In this document: positions 24,001 through 39,000 of the stretch, in pieces
Numbering within the stretch: position 1 is the first letter of the stretch
Layout: each line of letters opens with the position of its first letter
Origin: Monarcha castaneiventris obscurior
Lineage: Eukaryota > Chordata > Aves > Passeriformes > Monarchidae
Length of the DNA stretch: 64,000 nt
Direction of reading: 5' to 3'
Assembly: GCA_026261815.1 (NCBI GenBank)
Contig: JAMPIT010000566.1
Location: 26,127,001 to 26,191,000 of the forward strand
Program-made: the position numbers and the translations under genes
The notes under the pieces: generated by a model
The model's database searches: none
The model's input: only the letters and a program-made list of their open reading frames with translations
Told to the model about the DNA's origin: nothing

Positions 24001-27000
24001 AGCAAAATGTTGCAAGTTAACAGATTTTTCTAACGTAAACTTCAAGAATATATTTGTCCTAATCAGGCACAAGTAAATTCTGCAGGAATGTAATAAAGCA
24101 GCATGACCACAGCTCAAGCACTTCTACGGTCACTAAGATACCTTCAAAGTCATACTTGCATGTTCCTTGTATAATGCTATTATAATGTGTAGTGTAGTAG
24201 TACAGTGTATTTCCATGTAAAAATGCAATAACATTATCATCTAACAATTGTGTTGAATTTCATAAGAAGCAAAGTACATCAGTGTCTATTAATGTATGAT
24301 TCGTTGTCATCTCAGAATGAATAATTGCTTATAAAATATTTATTTTAGTAATATTCTACTGGAACAAAGTGTGGGAGGTCAGTGCACGATAACAAAATAA
24401 TGTTTGTCGAGAAGTTATGAACAGTATTTTTTAAAAAAAGAAAGAAACATAAAATATCTCTCTTATTAAAATATATTATAATCTTTTAATTGCTTTATTC
24501 TTGTTTTAAAAACAGTATCATGCCCAATACATTTGCATTCCTTTTCTTTTTGACAGCTAACAAACTACATACCTGAAACAAAAATGCTAACTAATGAGCC
24601 ACATCATATAGCAAATCAGCATTTAGTGAGGAATTGACATCTCAGTTTTTATTACTTTAATATATAGACCAGCTAACACTTAGAGACTTTAATAAGTATC
24701 AGCTAAGCTGCTGCAGTATACTGGAGCATTTCAAAAATGAAGTGACTTGACAACCATGGTTTCTTGATCATCTGGGAAATACCTGCATAATGCACAATAG
24801 TGTGCAGATTACAATAATGAAGTGAAAGCAATTATTATTCAAGGTGACCCAAACAATTACAGGACAAAAAATGTCTCATGATAAATTTAATTAAATAAAT
24901 CTATCACAGAGAAGTAAAGATGCAGCAACATTCAGGAAACATTTTAATACGTAAACTCTTCCCCTTTACAATTCTCTCTAGGTGCACAAAATCATGTAGC
25001 TAATATTAAATACACAGTGACAGGAAAAATACCATCATCTAAAACCTTGGAGATGATGGATGATTTCCATTTTTAGAAATAAATTCAGACTCCCAACTTG
25101 GAATCTGCTGCTCCTACCATGAACAGCACAGTGTTTCTTTCTCTCAGCTTTACTACTGATACACACAAAGCCATGTGACTTAGCTAACAGCCACAAATTA
25201 CAATTTGCTTACCAAATTTTTAACCCTTTATAATTCTTGTAAGTTAAATAAAAATATTTGAACATTCCCTATCAGGGAGGCTGATCTCTGTGATCTCAGT
25301 GCATCATTGGGAAGGTAAGAAGGGAGGATAAATTAACAGTTATACTAACACTATCTCTAAAATGTCTGGGTGAAGATGAAGGAGAGATCAAAACTCTTGA
25401 ATGTTTTCACACAACTCAGGTCATCCTTGCCCAAATGCTGCCTGTGACCAGCACAAGCCACGTCCCTGTGCCCGAGCCAGGGCAGTTCTCAGCACGTGCT
25501 CGGCATGTTGCTCTCGTGGCTGTACAATATCCCAGATGAGAGGCCTGGTGTGGAGCACAGACAGACATTTTGAGCCTTTGTGCACCATCCAAGATTGCTA
25601 CCTCCATAATCATGTTTTGGGCAAGGGGGTGTGAACTAAAACAACCACTGTATGCAGTATGCATCTATTTTTATAAGTTTGACTGGGGCAGAAACCACCA
25701 AGGTCATCAGGAATTATTCTTAAACAACCAGAAGTGCTCCTGCTCATTCAAAGCATTATCAAGATGGCTGCTTTACCAATAAGACACAGCAAAAATAGTT
25801 GTAGCTTGGAAGAAATTTTAAATTTTTTGCTAAAATACTAAAACTAAGATGCTCCCCACACAAAATGGGCATATATGTTAATTAATTTTAGGGGTTTGAC
25901 CTGTCAAATGAGCTATATGAATTGTGAAAAAATAGCTGCAATCTTTTAAAAAGAGAATTCTTACCATGGTAGAATAAATAGGAAGTTCTTTAAATGGGTT
26001 AACAAGCAACAGTATATCACCAATGTAAGTCTGAAAAAAAAAGAAGATACAATTGCTTTATTAAGTAATAAATTAAATTTTTAAGGAGGCTAATGGCTTT
26101 CTTCCAAAAAGAACTCTCAGTAAAGCCTCTTAACTCTAGCTAGCATCATGCTAAACATAATTCATGAATTCTGAGGTTTTAACTCCACTGTTTGAACTTG
26201 AGATCTAAATTTACATTTCGAACAGAATTAATTAGTCTTTTCATAATAAAACTGAGTTCTTCATAACTGAAAATTATGCAGAGAAAAATGGCACTACATA
26301 TATTATTGGTAGATTATTTGAAAGTTAATTTGTAACTTACCACTTGCTAAACTACAAAAATGTCATAGAATCACAGGAGCTGCTGAGTTGGAAGGGACCC
26401 CCAAGGATCATCAAGTCTAACTTCTGGCATGCCTACCACATAAACAAGCTCCTCAAGTGATTTTAATGGAATAGATGACATAATTTAGAAATGCCATACT
26501 GGTTATCCAGAGTTGATACATTAAAATATGTCGCTTGTGGGGTAAGATGGAGTAATTGATACATATATGTCTTTATGCAAGTGTATGTGTACATGAATAT
26601 ATAAGCGTGCATCTGGAAAAACTATCCTATTAGAAAGAGTAAACCATCTAATGATTGCAAGTTTGCAAGATTTTTCTATTTCATGTTTGGGGCTATTAAT
26701 GGCTGAGAGGCTGGATAAGAGCCAGCACTGTGCTGTAACAGCCCAGGCAGCAAATTGTATCCTGGGCTGCATCCAAAGCATCTGGGCAGCAGGGTGAAGG
26801 AGCGGATTCTGTCCCTCTGCTCTGCTCTGGAGAGACCTCACCTGCAGTGCTGCACCCAGCTCTGGGGTCCTCAGCACAGGAGAGACATGGCCCTGCTAGA
26901 ACAAGATGAGGGCCATGAAGATGATCAGAGGCCTGAAGTACCTCTGCTATGAAGACAGGCTGAGAGAGCTGAGATTGTTTAGCATGGAGAAGGCTCCAGG

Positions 27001-30000
27001 GAGAACTTACAGCAACCTTCCAGTACCTAAAGGGGCCTACAGGAAAGATAAGGAGGGACTCTTTATCAGGGATTGTAGTGACAGAATGGAGAGGAATGGT
27101 TTTAAGCTGAAAGGGAAGAGATTTACATTAGCTACTAGGAAAAAAAATCTTTAGTGTGTGGGTGCTGAGGCATTAGAAGAGGTTGCCCAGAGGAGTTGTG
27201 GATGCCCCGTCCCTGGAAATGTTCAAGGACAGGTTGCATGGGGCCCTGAGTTCACCATCTTCTACTGGAAGATGTCTCTGGCCATGGCAGAAGGGTTGGA
27301 ACCACATGATTTCAAAGGTCCTTTCCAACATGAACCATTCTACAATTGTATGCACTGAAGTATAAGATTGTAGGTCACTCTTGCTGCTATACTTTTCACT
27401 CCACATAAATAGCTGCTGCTATATCACACTCTTAGAATGCAAAAATTGCCAGGCTTCTGCCTCTGAAGAGGTCAGACAGCAAAGCATCATGTGAACAGTT
27501 CCAGTCATGCTGTCTTTTTCAAGATGAAGTATTTTGATTTGGAGAGGTGGAAAATATTGTCTTTCATAGTAAATGTACTGTTTTTCTTGTAAAATGCATC
27601 CATTTATTTCCCTTCTCTCACCCACCGTGACTTCACTGGTGACTGACTTCACTTTTCTGGCAAAATGAAACTTTATAAAGCTTAAAAAAAACGCATGAAG
27701 CAGGAAGTGTTTAGTCCTAATGACAACTTTGGTTTGGAATTGGAACCCAAGGACTTTTTCTTCTAAGTCTAAGAACCAAGTCAAGAAGAAAGCATCTTCA
27801 GCACTGATGCTGATACTCTACCAAAGCACTCTACCAAGGCTGCTGTTGAGCAGAATACTAGTGATCACTGCCTAAAGTTCTGTTAAGCTAAGAGAATTCC
27901 AGAGTAGAAGATCCTTTTAGATGAAATCTTCAGTATCTTGAAATAAGACTTCCTCTGTGGATCTTCATGATTTCAGTTTAAGTTATCTGGTATCCTTGAA
28001 AGTGAGATAAAGAAAAATAAATACTCATATAATGAGTATTTTTTAGGATTTGATCCATGATTCTAAACCCCAGAATTTTTTTCACCATTGAATGCCATAA
28101 CACCTAAAACTGAAGTTCCCATAATTTCAAAAGGATTCACAGCAACATAACAGTTCCCCATATTCCTGTGGTCTAAACAGTGTAATCAACTTATAAATTT
28201 AAAAATAATACGCATGTTTCCTATTTGCACTCCACTTAGCTCTTCAGTAAGTTAGTAATAAGTTATGGGTAAGATATGGACAGGGATACAAAAATTTTCA
28301 AGTGCTTAACTGGAAGCCTTCTGTGCTTATTATGGCCCAACTGGGAAAACTTTACAAAATCTTGCTACAGCAATTTCTTTTGGTATCTAGATGATTAACA
28401 TTACAATACAATTATTTCTCTGATGTTAGAAGAAATTATTAATTAAATCTCCCATGCTGAATTCTAAGCTTTTAAAATCTAAATTTCTTTTACATTTCCA
28501 ATAATCGTGGTCTATTAAATTGACATAATGCTAAAAATGGAAGGATCTTTCAGTGGTTTGAGAAGGAAGATTACAAAGCATGGTGGTGCACCACCCCCCC
28601 CAGTCATACTGTGATCTGAGCGACCTTAAAACACTCACTCGTGACAAGTGTGTTCATCAATGTTTACCAACACACTTCTTCTGTGAAATAAGCATGCATA
28701 AATTGTATTCAAACCTCTCTGAAGTTACATTCCATTTTTTATATCTCCTTTTCCAACACGAACTTGAGGAATAGCAGGGCTTACACACCCACGCATGCCC
28801 TCATCCATTTAAAACTTTCATGAGTTCGGGGCAGGTTACTGTCCAGTAGTTAAGACACTAATCCTATTTTTCCTATTCTCTCTTTGGTCTTTTTTTGAAA
28901 GCTTACTATTGATAGGTGAATAGCAACTCACATATATCTGATTATTGTTGAAACGCTTCTGAATCTCATAAAGCAGGCTGCTGTCGGTTAGCTCACTCAG
29001 AGAAGCCAGGTCATCATTTGGAGCTGGAGGCATTAGCTTGATCTAGAAAACAAAAATTAGAGAAGTAAAGTAACTTCACAATGAATCATTCTGTACCATA
29101 ATGTTCCAACTCACAGTATAAACCAAGACCACTAGAATTTATGGGAAAAAATGCATTAGGAAACCAGAAAGTTGTCACCCCCAAACAATTTCACACCATT
29201 AATCTTAATCAAGGGGAGAATATAAAAATTATTATCAATGTTATGGTGTATAACCTAATGAGTCTGATGGGCTCTTTAGAGCATACCAGAGTGCCATTTG
29301 CAATCCTTAAACCAATAAAGATTCTCAGATCAAATTCAATTTTCCTGCTCTCTTCATTAAATGTTCGTAGCAGAAGAAATCAGAAAATGACTTAGTGCAC
29401 TTAGTGACTTATTTCTTGTCCAGTATTCAACAAAGCTCTCAGACTACTCTTTATCATAAGGGATTTAAAATTCTACTGGAATTTTTCTTACAGATTAGAA
29501 GTAAGTTAGTAAGAAATTGGAATTGTGTTGTCATGGAAACCAGAAGATAATCAAAAGAGTCCACTTTAGCCAAAACTGGTGAGTGAAATAGTTTAACCCT
29601 TTTGAGATTAGAGTGAATAATATAAACTCTGCAAGAGTAAGCAAAAAAGTAAATGCAAATGCAACAAAAAAAGATCCAAAAGACTAAGAAAGGAGACAGA
29701 AGAAAAAAGAATCCATGATAATGGGAGTTTGGTTGAAGACAAAATAAACGTTGATACATTAAGTAGTGGGCTTATAAATAATGACCTACACTTAAAATGT
29801 AGTTTGATTGATTTTTTTATGTCATCAAAATACCCAGAAACATAAAATTCTCATGTGAATGATGACAGAATTAAGTTGCTTGTTCAGAATTTATTATAAC
29901 TCAGGGTCTATTTTGAGGATGGACAATGAAGATGAAACTTCTTTCTTCTATTGTTCTGCTTAAAATGAACACTCAGGAGAAAAGTAGACACTGCCCTCTT

Positions 30001-33000
30001 TTGGTGAACACCTCAGCACCTTCAGTCTTTGGCAGTGACAGGTGATCAGTGGCAGAAGCAACAAGCAGACTGGGGGATATTGGAGGGAACATGGAGCGTG
30101 CTTCTGTCATGGGGAAGAGCCCAATGATTATGGATACTTGTGTTTAGTACCTGGGGCGTGACACAGAACTTCTAAACTGCAACTCTTTCCATAAGTTCAA
30201 GGTCTAGTTCAGAAAATCTGACACTGATTTCACCGCCTGTGCTTTATAGGTGTATACCTACCTATCAGAGAGGTTTGTTCCTCACCCCATTAAAGTGAAT
30301 GAAGGTTCCTCTATCACACACAAGATGGCATTTCTTGCTCTTTTTGTTTTTAAGCATGGCAGTTGGATGTACAGCTTACTAGAAAACAAGAATTCCACTT
30401 GGCAAAACAAAAAATTAAATTACAGTCTGCCATTTGTCTTTGATGATGTACATTAGAATACAAAAATACTCCAAGAACATTTTTAAGAGTCTTGTAGAGA
30501 GAGAGAGCAGAGAGACAAGTCTTTGGCCTCCTTTCCTTAATAATGTGCTCACCTGGCATGCAGGAACAAAAGAGGCATCAGTCTTCACTGCTCTCCCTTG
30601 TGAGCTATCAAAACTCAGAACATCTGTGCCATAGAATGAGCTTCTTTTAATCTATCTCTATGAAGATTAAACCTCTGCTATGTAGTTGTAAATAAAGGAA
30701 AGGTTTGGATAAAAGTACTGCCCTGGGATTCTCTGTATTTTCTGAACTTTTTAGCACACTTCCTTATACATTCCTGATTCCTATCAGCTAGCATTCATGC
30801 AGATGAAAGCTGGATACCATTCAGATCCCATGACAATAATAATTTCCCATAGGTCATTTGGGCATGGCCCCGTCTCTGGAGGGAGAAAACAGTTTTGCCT
30901 TACAGATGTGTATGGACTCATCCCACACAGCCCTAGGCCAGCAAACAGGCCCTGGCTTGCACTTATTTCATAATCTAGGCATAGCCAAAAATGCTCATTC
31001 TCTAGATATGGTTAGAAATGTGAAGTGTTCAGTAAAACTCCAAGTAAGGAAATCAAAATCTTATCCACGCTTTTTTTCTACAAAGTTTAGGATTTGGCAT
31101 TTCAGTATTTTCTACCAGACTCATTGCATTAAGTGTCATAGTTCAACCAGCAAATAATCACATAGAAATAAGAATTCTAAATTCTTTAAACTCACAACTG
31201 ATTTAACAGTAAACATTATGTACATTATTAATATCTTATTTATGGGCACCCTAAAGTCCCATTCTCATCTACTTTTCTGGGCATACATATGTGTTTTTTA
31301 GCCCAGTGCATCTCTCTGGCTATCATTCTAATTGCATGATGTATATTTTATGGGACAGAAAAATAGCCATACATACAACGTAAGTTCCAACATAACTATG
31401 CATCTGGAAGTGATTAGTTTTTTAGGTTTTTGTAAGGCTTACAATGAAGATTTCTATTTACCCTTTTAAATTACATGCACTTAACATTCAGAATCTGCCC
31501 TTATAATAGTCTTTAGTTATATATATTTTTACATACTTGTGTCACTGAAATATGTATGCATCTGTGTCATAACTGATATTGGAACAATCAAAAGGGCTTC
31601 AGGGGATACTCTATCACACAGTTCATGTGGCCAAAAAAAACATAAACAAAAACCATAAGACAATTTTATTTTTTAAAAATGACTCAATTAAGAAAATATT
31701 TAATTTATTTTTATTTGCAGCACGGAGCATGTAATTCAATTCCAAGCCATTAATTTAAACCTGCTATCAAAAAATATCCTTCCCAGATGAGGGGAAGAGA
31801 AACTGAGAATATGATAAAATTCTGGAAATTATTCATACTGCTTGCTTTGTTTGGCAGCACAGATCTTGGTGTTACGGATGATCAAAGAACACCTTTTACC
31901 TAGGAAAAAAGCAAAAGCTAACACAATCCAAGAGAAGTCCAAAATGCTTTATTGATGTAGTCATTTCATCCCCATCCCCTATGCTTCAAGTAATAAAAAT
32001 CTTAGTGAGAAATAGTATTTTCTTAAGGCTCTTTTCCATCATTTTTGCAATTAAAAAAACCTGAAGCGATATATAAATTTGAACTGTTATTTCTTTCCAA
32101 ACCAAAAAAGTTGTGGGCTTTTTCTATTAAAAATGCATGTTTGAAACGTACTAGGATGAAATTTTTCTTTTTGATCCCTCAATAAAGGCCTAATCTGCAT
32201 GCCACATTGCCTAAGAATGTATGCTATTTCTGACACAAAGCATATGAAATATCACCCTGATATATTAAATATCATCCTGAAATATCATCCTGATATACTT
32301 CAATAATATATGAACATAAAATCCAAGTAATGACTCCACATAATCTATTGAAAAATTAAACAGAACATGATTACTTTGAGTGTAGCTGGAATACAATTCG
32401 TAAGAATAAAAGACAGTGAAACTCATTAGAAGAGTTTCCCCCAAGAGGCAGGAACAGTGGGAAGGGGTTGTTCAGAGCTTTCCTTTGGTATCAGCACTAA
32501 ATAAAAACTTTACTTCCCAAGTAGTGAAATTAAAAATAATAATTTTAAAAAGTGTAACATAGATAAATATCACCTTTGAAAATGAAGGTCTAAATGTTAT
32601 TAAGACAAATACAGGTATGATACACATATACCTACTGTTCATAATGTGTGGCAAGTAGTAGAGAATACAATCCCTGTACTTCCAGGATCACAATTACATC
32701 ACTTCAAGAAAGAAAAAATACTACATATTTTAATTTGACATCTAGGGACTCTTTACTTTCCTAAAGTTAACTGTTTCCTGAAGTGATTAAACTAGTTTAC
32801 TGTCTTTCCTTCATAAGAGCTAAAGCTCATTAAGCCCTTGCCAACTGAAAAGTTGTATTAATTCTTTTCTAATGCAACCAGTCATTTAAAAACACACTAA
32901 GCACCATTTCTAACCTACCCTTGTTAATGATAATTTTTCCTATCCTTCCATGCTAGGGAGCATCACTCCAAACTGAGCAACTACAGATATTTTTTAGTTT

Positions 33001-36000
33001 TCCCTGCTTCTAAAAAAAACATGAGACACACACTCCTAGCTTTTTTAGAGCAGAATTTCAGACAGTTTCCTGCAGAAATTTCTCAAATGAAAGATCTAAA
33101 AGAGATTCACCTTTAAGTAAGCTCTCTTCTCTTTAAATTGTAACTATTGTTGGAAGTTCCACGGTGGTATGGGGAAACAACAGGAGTCCATTTGAAAATC
33201 TGCCCTGGGACCTTGAGGAGACTCAAAGTCATGGTGGAGACTAAAATTACCAGCATGAAGACTTCTCTTTGCTCGCTTTCACCTGGAAGATTAGCTGTTC
33301 TTATTCCAATCAGTTTCTGTGTGTTTAGTGCACAATCTATAAAGTAGAAGCTTAGCTTAGAGATAATGAAAACCTGAATAATTTTATCAAGGCTTACATC
33401 AAAAGAGAATCAGGCAGAAAGAAGTATCTGTGTTCTTGTACACAATTCTGCTGAACATCTAGAAGCAAGCAATAGTCTTGTCAAGACCCTAAGCTAAATA
33501 CCTCCCTCCCTTGTCCTATAATTAGAGGAGGATTCCTCCTTAAAGGGTTGCAAGCATTTACTTTTCTGACCAGCAGTGCTTGTCACTTGGAATGACTGCT
33601 TCCATCAAATCCCATCAGTCAGCAACATCAGAAACTGTATAACATGAAAACAAGATGTAAGCCAAGTGCAAAACATGTTGTGTTTCCATTCTCTGACTGG
33701 ATAGGGAACTGAGTGCTCCACAGGATTCCAAAGCTGAAGTTCTTTCACAGATCGACTCATATCATTTACATATGGACGCACTGATTGATCTTGTATGATC
33801 AAGCCATCCGTCTGAAATGCATCCAAATAAGAAGCAGTGGAGTGTGCGTACTTCTGCCAAGACAGAGATGCAGTTTTTTTGAACTGAAAGTGGCTTAAAT
33901 CAAACCAGTATCTTGCTCCTTTGTTATGCTTCAAACTCACAGTAAATTATTTTTAATGGAAATACTCCCCTCCCCCATCCCCTTGATTCTAAAGTAGTTT
34001 TTTCTTAAATGGCTGAATATTTCTGGAATATGTTTCCCAAATGCATGTAACAAAATAAATGCCCTTGTATCACAAAAAAAGGCTCCAAACAACAGCCCAC
34101 CCTCCCCCACAAAACAAAACAAAACCAACCAAACAAAAAAACAACTAAAAAAATTAAATTCTAAATATTTAAACTTAGGATGTGCTAGATTTATAAGCAA
34201 TAGATAATTGCCTCCTTTTGCATTCATCCTATACACTGAATGAGACTGTCATCCTGTAGAGAAAACTGTAGAGGGTATCGAAATAATCAGTGCTGGTAAT
34301 CTAATGCATTATCACAAGAAAGGGAGTTAACACTGCAGCTGTAAATCTGGCAATTCCTAGCTTTGAATTAGTCACTAACTTTGCAACTTGATATTCCTTA
34401 TGCATTCTTTTTGTTTTGTCAGTCTCCCAGGTTGTGTTTCTTTTGCAACAAGTTTGAGACAAGGGCACACTCTGGGCAGCACCAACAGTTGTCCCTCCCC
34501 TGTTGTGAACCATGAATAGAGACTGAGAAGCTCTGAGCCCTCCCCACAGCCCCTGACCTGCTACCAGTAGCTGTCAAGAAGCAGCAGTTCAATTTGCAGA
34601 GCAAACTCTGCAGCCCAGACAGACTGCAGGGAGTGATCAAGGTGACAAGGCTCCACAGTGCAAATGGTATTGCTCTATGGTGAGGGAAAAAAAATACTGT
34701 GGTCTTCAGCTTCATTAAGTTTACAACTTCTAGACCTAAGCACTCACAAAAATTCCAAAACATTGCCGTTACCTGCTCAAGTTTGGTTGTGGTGTTCACA
34801 GTGACATTTTCAGATGCACTGTCCTGAGACTGCTGCTTACACAAGCCTTTAGCTGCATCTTTGAACATGGTATCTTTCTCCAGCAAACTGTCTTGCTTGG
34901 CAATCGGTAAAGCCAGAGGATTGCTACAAAGAGAATCAATAAAGCAATTAGACTCCTGCTGAAGACGACGCACAATGAAATGGGGACAGCACAAGCATAG
35001 AACTGAGATGCAACTCAGGGCTGAAACACAAGCTCCTGGTCCAAGCACTAAAAAGAAATTGGTGAGAAATAAACTGTTCACATGGGCTAGTCTGTTCCCA
35101 AAGACACCGAGCAACATACTTTGATTTAAAATTCACCTTTATGCATGTCTTTCTGAAGCAGGATTGAGCAAGCCAAAGAGAATATGCATGAGACTGCTTT
35201 TGACAGCACTAGGCTGGCAAATCAATAGCCAATTTTGCAACTGAATTTAAAAAGCACAGTTAAACTACACAATACTATCTTGAAATACAGTATGTTTTAA
35301 CAAAACAGATATTGTCATTGCAGTTATTAAAATTAAATTCCATCACTTTTTAGCTTACTTTTTATAGGGCGATATTCAAGATACATTTTATGACCAGAAG
35401 CTGCTGTGAATTTGTGCTAAGGCAAAAATAAACAGAAAACCAAACAAGTAAATAGCAGACTCCTGAAATTACTCCAACAATATGCAATACTCTTCATCCA
35501 CATAAAAGTTAACCAATTCTTACACACATGGCATTGTCTTCCCTATTGACAGTTCAGACAATATGACACTCTTGAAAAACAACAATGCCAAAATCTTGGA
35601 TGATTTTTCAGAGCTGTACATCCAAGCAATTAGCAAGGAATCAGCCACAGGAGTTGAGAACACAAACATCTTAAAAAATAATTGTCTGGATTCTGACAGT
35701 GCAAATGAGACAAACTCATGGAGTGCGCATCAGTTCCTTGCCAAAATGTGTACATAATTTCTTTGAAAGGAAATGTGGACTCAATATGGGAATGTGGGAA
35801 TAGTTCATTCCACTATGGAATAAAGCCCAAACTCAGTTAAAATAAATCTCATATTTACTCTAAGTTACTTGTGTTTAATCACTGATTATTAAAAAAGCCA
35901 TGATTACACACACAGTTAACTCAAATGAATACTCATAACTAACACTGATTGCAACTCAGGATAAGAACTGCTCTTGGAAACAGAACTGAAATACACACAT

Positions 36001-39000
36001 AATTTTAGAAACAAAGGATAAAGCACCTTCTAGGCAGAATTCATGGGAAAAAAAAGACAAAGTAGTTTCCCACTGAATAAAAGACAGACGAACAAAACTT
36101 TTCTTTTGATGAAACTGTCAGTCTGCAAGTATTGAAAGAATTAGTTTAAACATTTTATAATGAAATATAATTTTTTTTGCCTCAAGATGTCTTGCTTCAG
36201 ACATTTAAATGTAAAACATCTAGAAGAACATTAGTGAAAATAAAAATTTCTATTTATTGCTTTGGTTAATCTTAGATTATTTTGTGATAAATTTACCAAA
36301 TGTCACATGGACAAAAGATCCCCCCCCTTTTTTTTCACTTGAACTGCAGAACAGTTGGCAATTAGAATAAGATGTATCAGTTATTAGATTGTAGAAGAAA
36401 TTAAACTGTGACACAAACATAAATGACTAATATTAATTCACATTTTACTGAGATTCGGAATTGAACAAAACATAATTAAATACAAAATTTTCTTTCTGAG
36501 TAGCCTTTTGCTACTGTCCAAAACTGCTCAAATTTCTTTAATCACAGACAACTAGAAGAAAGATTTAAAGAAAAGCCTAAGCCAAATTCAAGTATTAAAA
36601 ACCAAAGCACTATCACTTACATCTTTCTTAATATTCATGTGATGCTTCTTTTAAATTGTGAAGATCCAGGATTTTTTTGCTGTGAAGTTGAACCTTACCC
36701 ATTTAATCTTACCCCTTTTGTGATAATTGCACAACACTCATTAGAAATACTTCTTAAAATTCAGCTATAAACTCCTTGCAACCAAATAAACCTTTCAGGT
36801 GTCACAAAAGAGAGGTGGTTGTAAATCACAGCAAAGTGTGGGGGAAAATGGGTGCCTACTGTTTCGACAGATGCATTTTCATCTTAAGAGGACAATAATA
36901 ACATAATTTAACAGGCACGTTTCATGTAATGATGTGCACAAGAATAGCCTATAAATTATGCATATTTATGAGACATTAATAGGACTTCATGTGATGGAAA
37001 TGATGACATATAATTCATATTACAACAAAAAGGTGAATGATTCTGTGAAAGAAAAAATGTTTTAAAATGAATCTGACAGTTCAGTCTGACTCAGGTTCAA
37101 GAAGACACTATGAAAAATAAACCAAAATAAAATGTTTCCAGAAAACACTGGCTTTTTAGAAAAGTATTTCTATTAATCACAAGATTAAGTCAACCAAGGC
37201 CTCTGAAAGCTCAGCTATAGGACAGTGCAAGGGAAGATTTTATGTTAATTTAGGCAAGTAGATTAGCATGAACTGTCTTTTATGAAAATTAATGGATAAT
37301 TAATGGATAATTAATAGATAATTAACCACAAAGGGAGATTTATGCCAAAATAATGCTCCATAGTAGACAAGAAGAAGTGTTATCTAGGGTAATCTTATTT
37401 GAATGTAGTAGGACTTTCTACCTGCCTATGTGTCTGGAAAAAATATTGAATGTTATGTGGAGGAACACTGATTTTATTTTTATTCAAAGAAGCCTTCATA
37501 TATGGAATTAATTTGAAGTATCACGTATTTTTATTGGACTTTTTTTTAGATAAATTGAGATGGTTTTCTATAAGTTGCCATCCTCTACCATGTCATTACA
37601 AAAGAAAAAAAACCAGAAATCATATGAAAAACTGAGAGCTGACAATCAAATTACTGGAAATTTTATCATCAATATTGGAAGCAATTGAGCACCTTCTAAT
37701 TTGATAGAGAGAATTATATCAAGGCAGAATCTGCAATAATATTTTCATGGGCCCTTTGAGCTTACAGCTTTTGTTGGAGAAAATTTCTGTAATCCTTCCG
37801 CAGGCAATTTTGAGATGCTTCAAACAATTTCTAAGCCAGCTGACACCTATAAAGTGCATAATCTCTGAAATTTCAGGCTAAAAAACTTCAGAATAGATTA
37901 AACATTAGAAGAGTGTTTGAAAACACTAGAATAATTGAAAGGCAAGTGCTACATAAATGGTTACAAGGAAATGCTATGTAATAAAAATTGAATCTCTCTT
38001 CTGTTTTTTTTTCTTGAACACATCTATTTTATTTCATATTCTTGTGCTGATTTTGAAACACATCCATTACTACAATTAAGATTTACTTAAATATGTATCA
38101 GAAAATACACAATGTCATTAAGTTAGCATTACTTTGAAACTAAGGTTCTTAATTTTTTAGTATTTATCACTACCTAGATGACTGCACTATCCATGTATTA
38201 ACTATTTCACTATTTCACCAAGGGAAGTTCTACAGGCACATGAACTGAAGTAGAAGTACAAGAAAAGAACAAGACAAGAGTGACATAGAGAAGTAACTGC
38301 AACTCTGCCCTGTGCTGCCCACACCTCACTGATGAGACTGAGTGCAATGAAGAAAACCAGGTTTGCTTGGTAACCTAGCATATTTCAAATATACTGACTG
38401 CTAAATTTTGTTTCCTCTACCTGAGTAGAGGCTGACTTTCAATTCACCTCTTCACAGTCTTCTTCCAGAAATCAATGCTGTAGTTTAAATTTGAACCAGC
38501 AAAATTAGGTTTGCTGACAGAACACATGCTATTTATAATTGTTTGTTCATCATTTTTGGGTCTGCTTTTGAATACTGTTTTCTTCTGAGAAATGGCCACA
38601 AAGCAATATGGCCGAAACATAGAGTTGCTAAGAGCTAATGTAAAATTACCACCTCAGATTAAACATACTTTCTTACATCAGTAGAGTTGATGAAGAACGG
38701 ATGCAATAAAGAATAAAGCAATGGTACATGTGGATTATTATTGTGCACTACTCTTCAGCACTAAAAAATTGGTTTGGTACACAAGAACAACACAGATATT
38801 TATCTCCAACCTAGCATATTACACATCTCTCTACAGACCCTTTTAACAGAGCATGAAGGATGAAACTTTGTTTTCAACATTAGCCACTGAAAAAAAAATT
38901 GTTGAAACTAGTCATCTCAGCCGCCTCTCTAACAGGCAGCATGTAGCTACTCTGGAGGATAATTCACTATATCTTAAGAATATGTCTACTATCATTTGGA

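Larger units (their letters stand above)
26031..28931. other. MYO16 intron between exons F and G
   Basis: This 2.9-kb intron contains two CR1 fragments in opposite orientation (26362-26450 minus, 26695-27352 plus). A 121-codon minus-strand frame at 27419-27784 has no recognisable similarity and is not called. Confidence 0.88.

Noticed and set aside
27419..27784. 121-codon minus-strand ORF in an intron
   Set aside because: It has no recognisable similarity, no splice or promoter context and no composition difference from the surrounding intron.
34419..35117. 232-codon minus-strand ORF, the longest in the window
   Set aside because: Only the middle 50 codons (34773-34923) are MYO16 exon E. 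The rest is intron that happens to stay open, with good splice sites at the exon limits.
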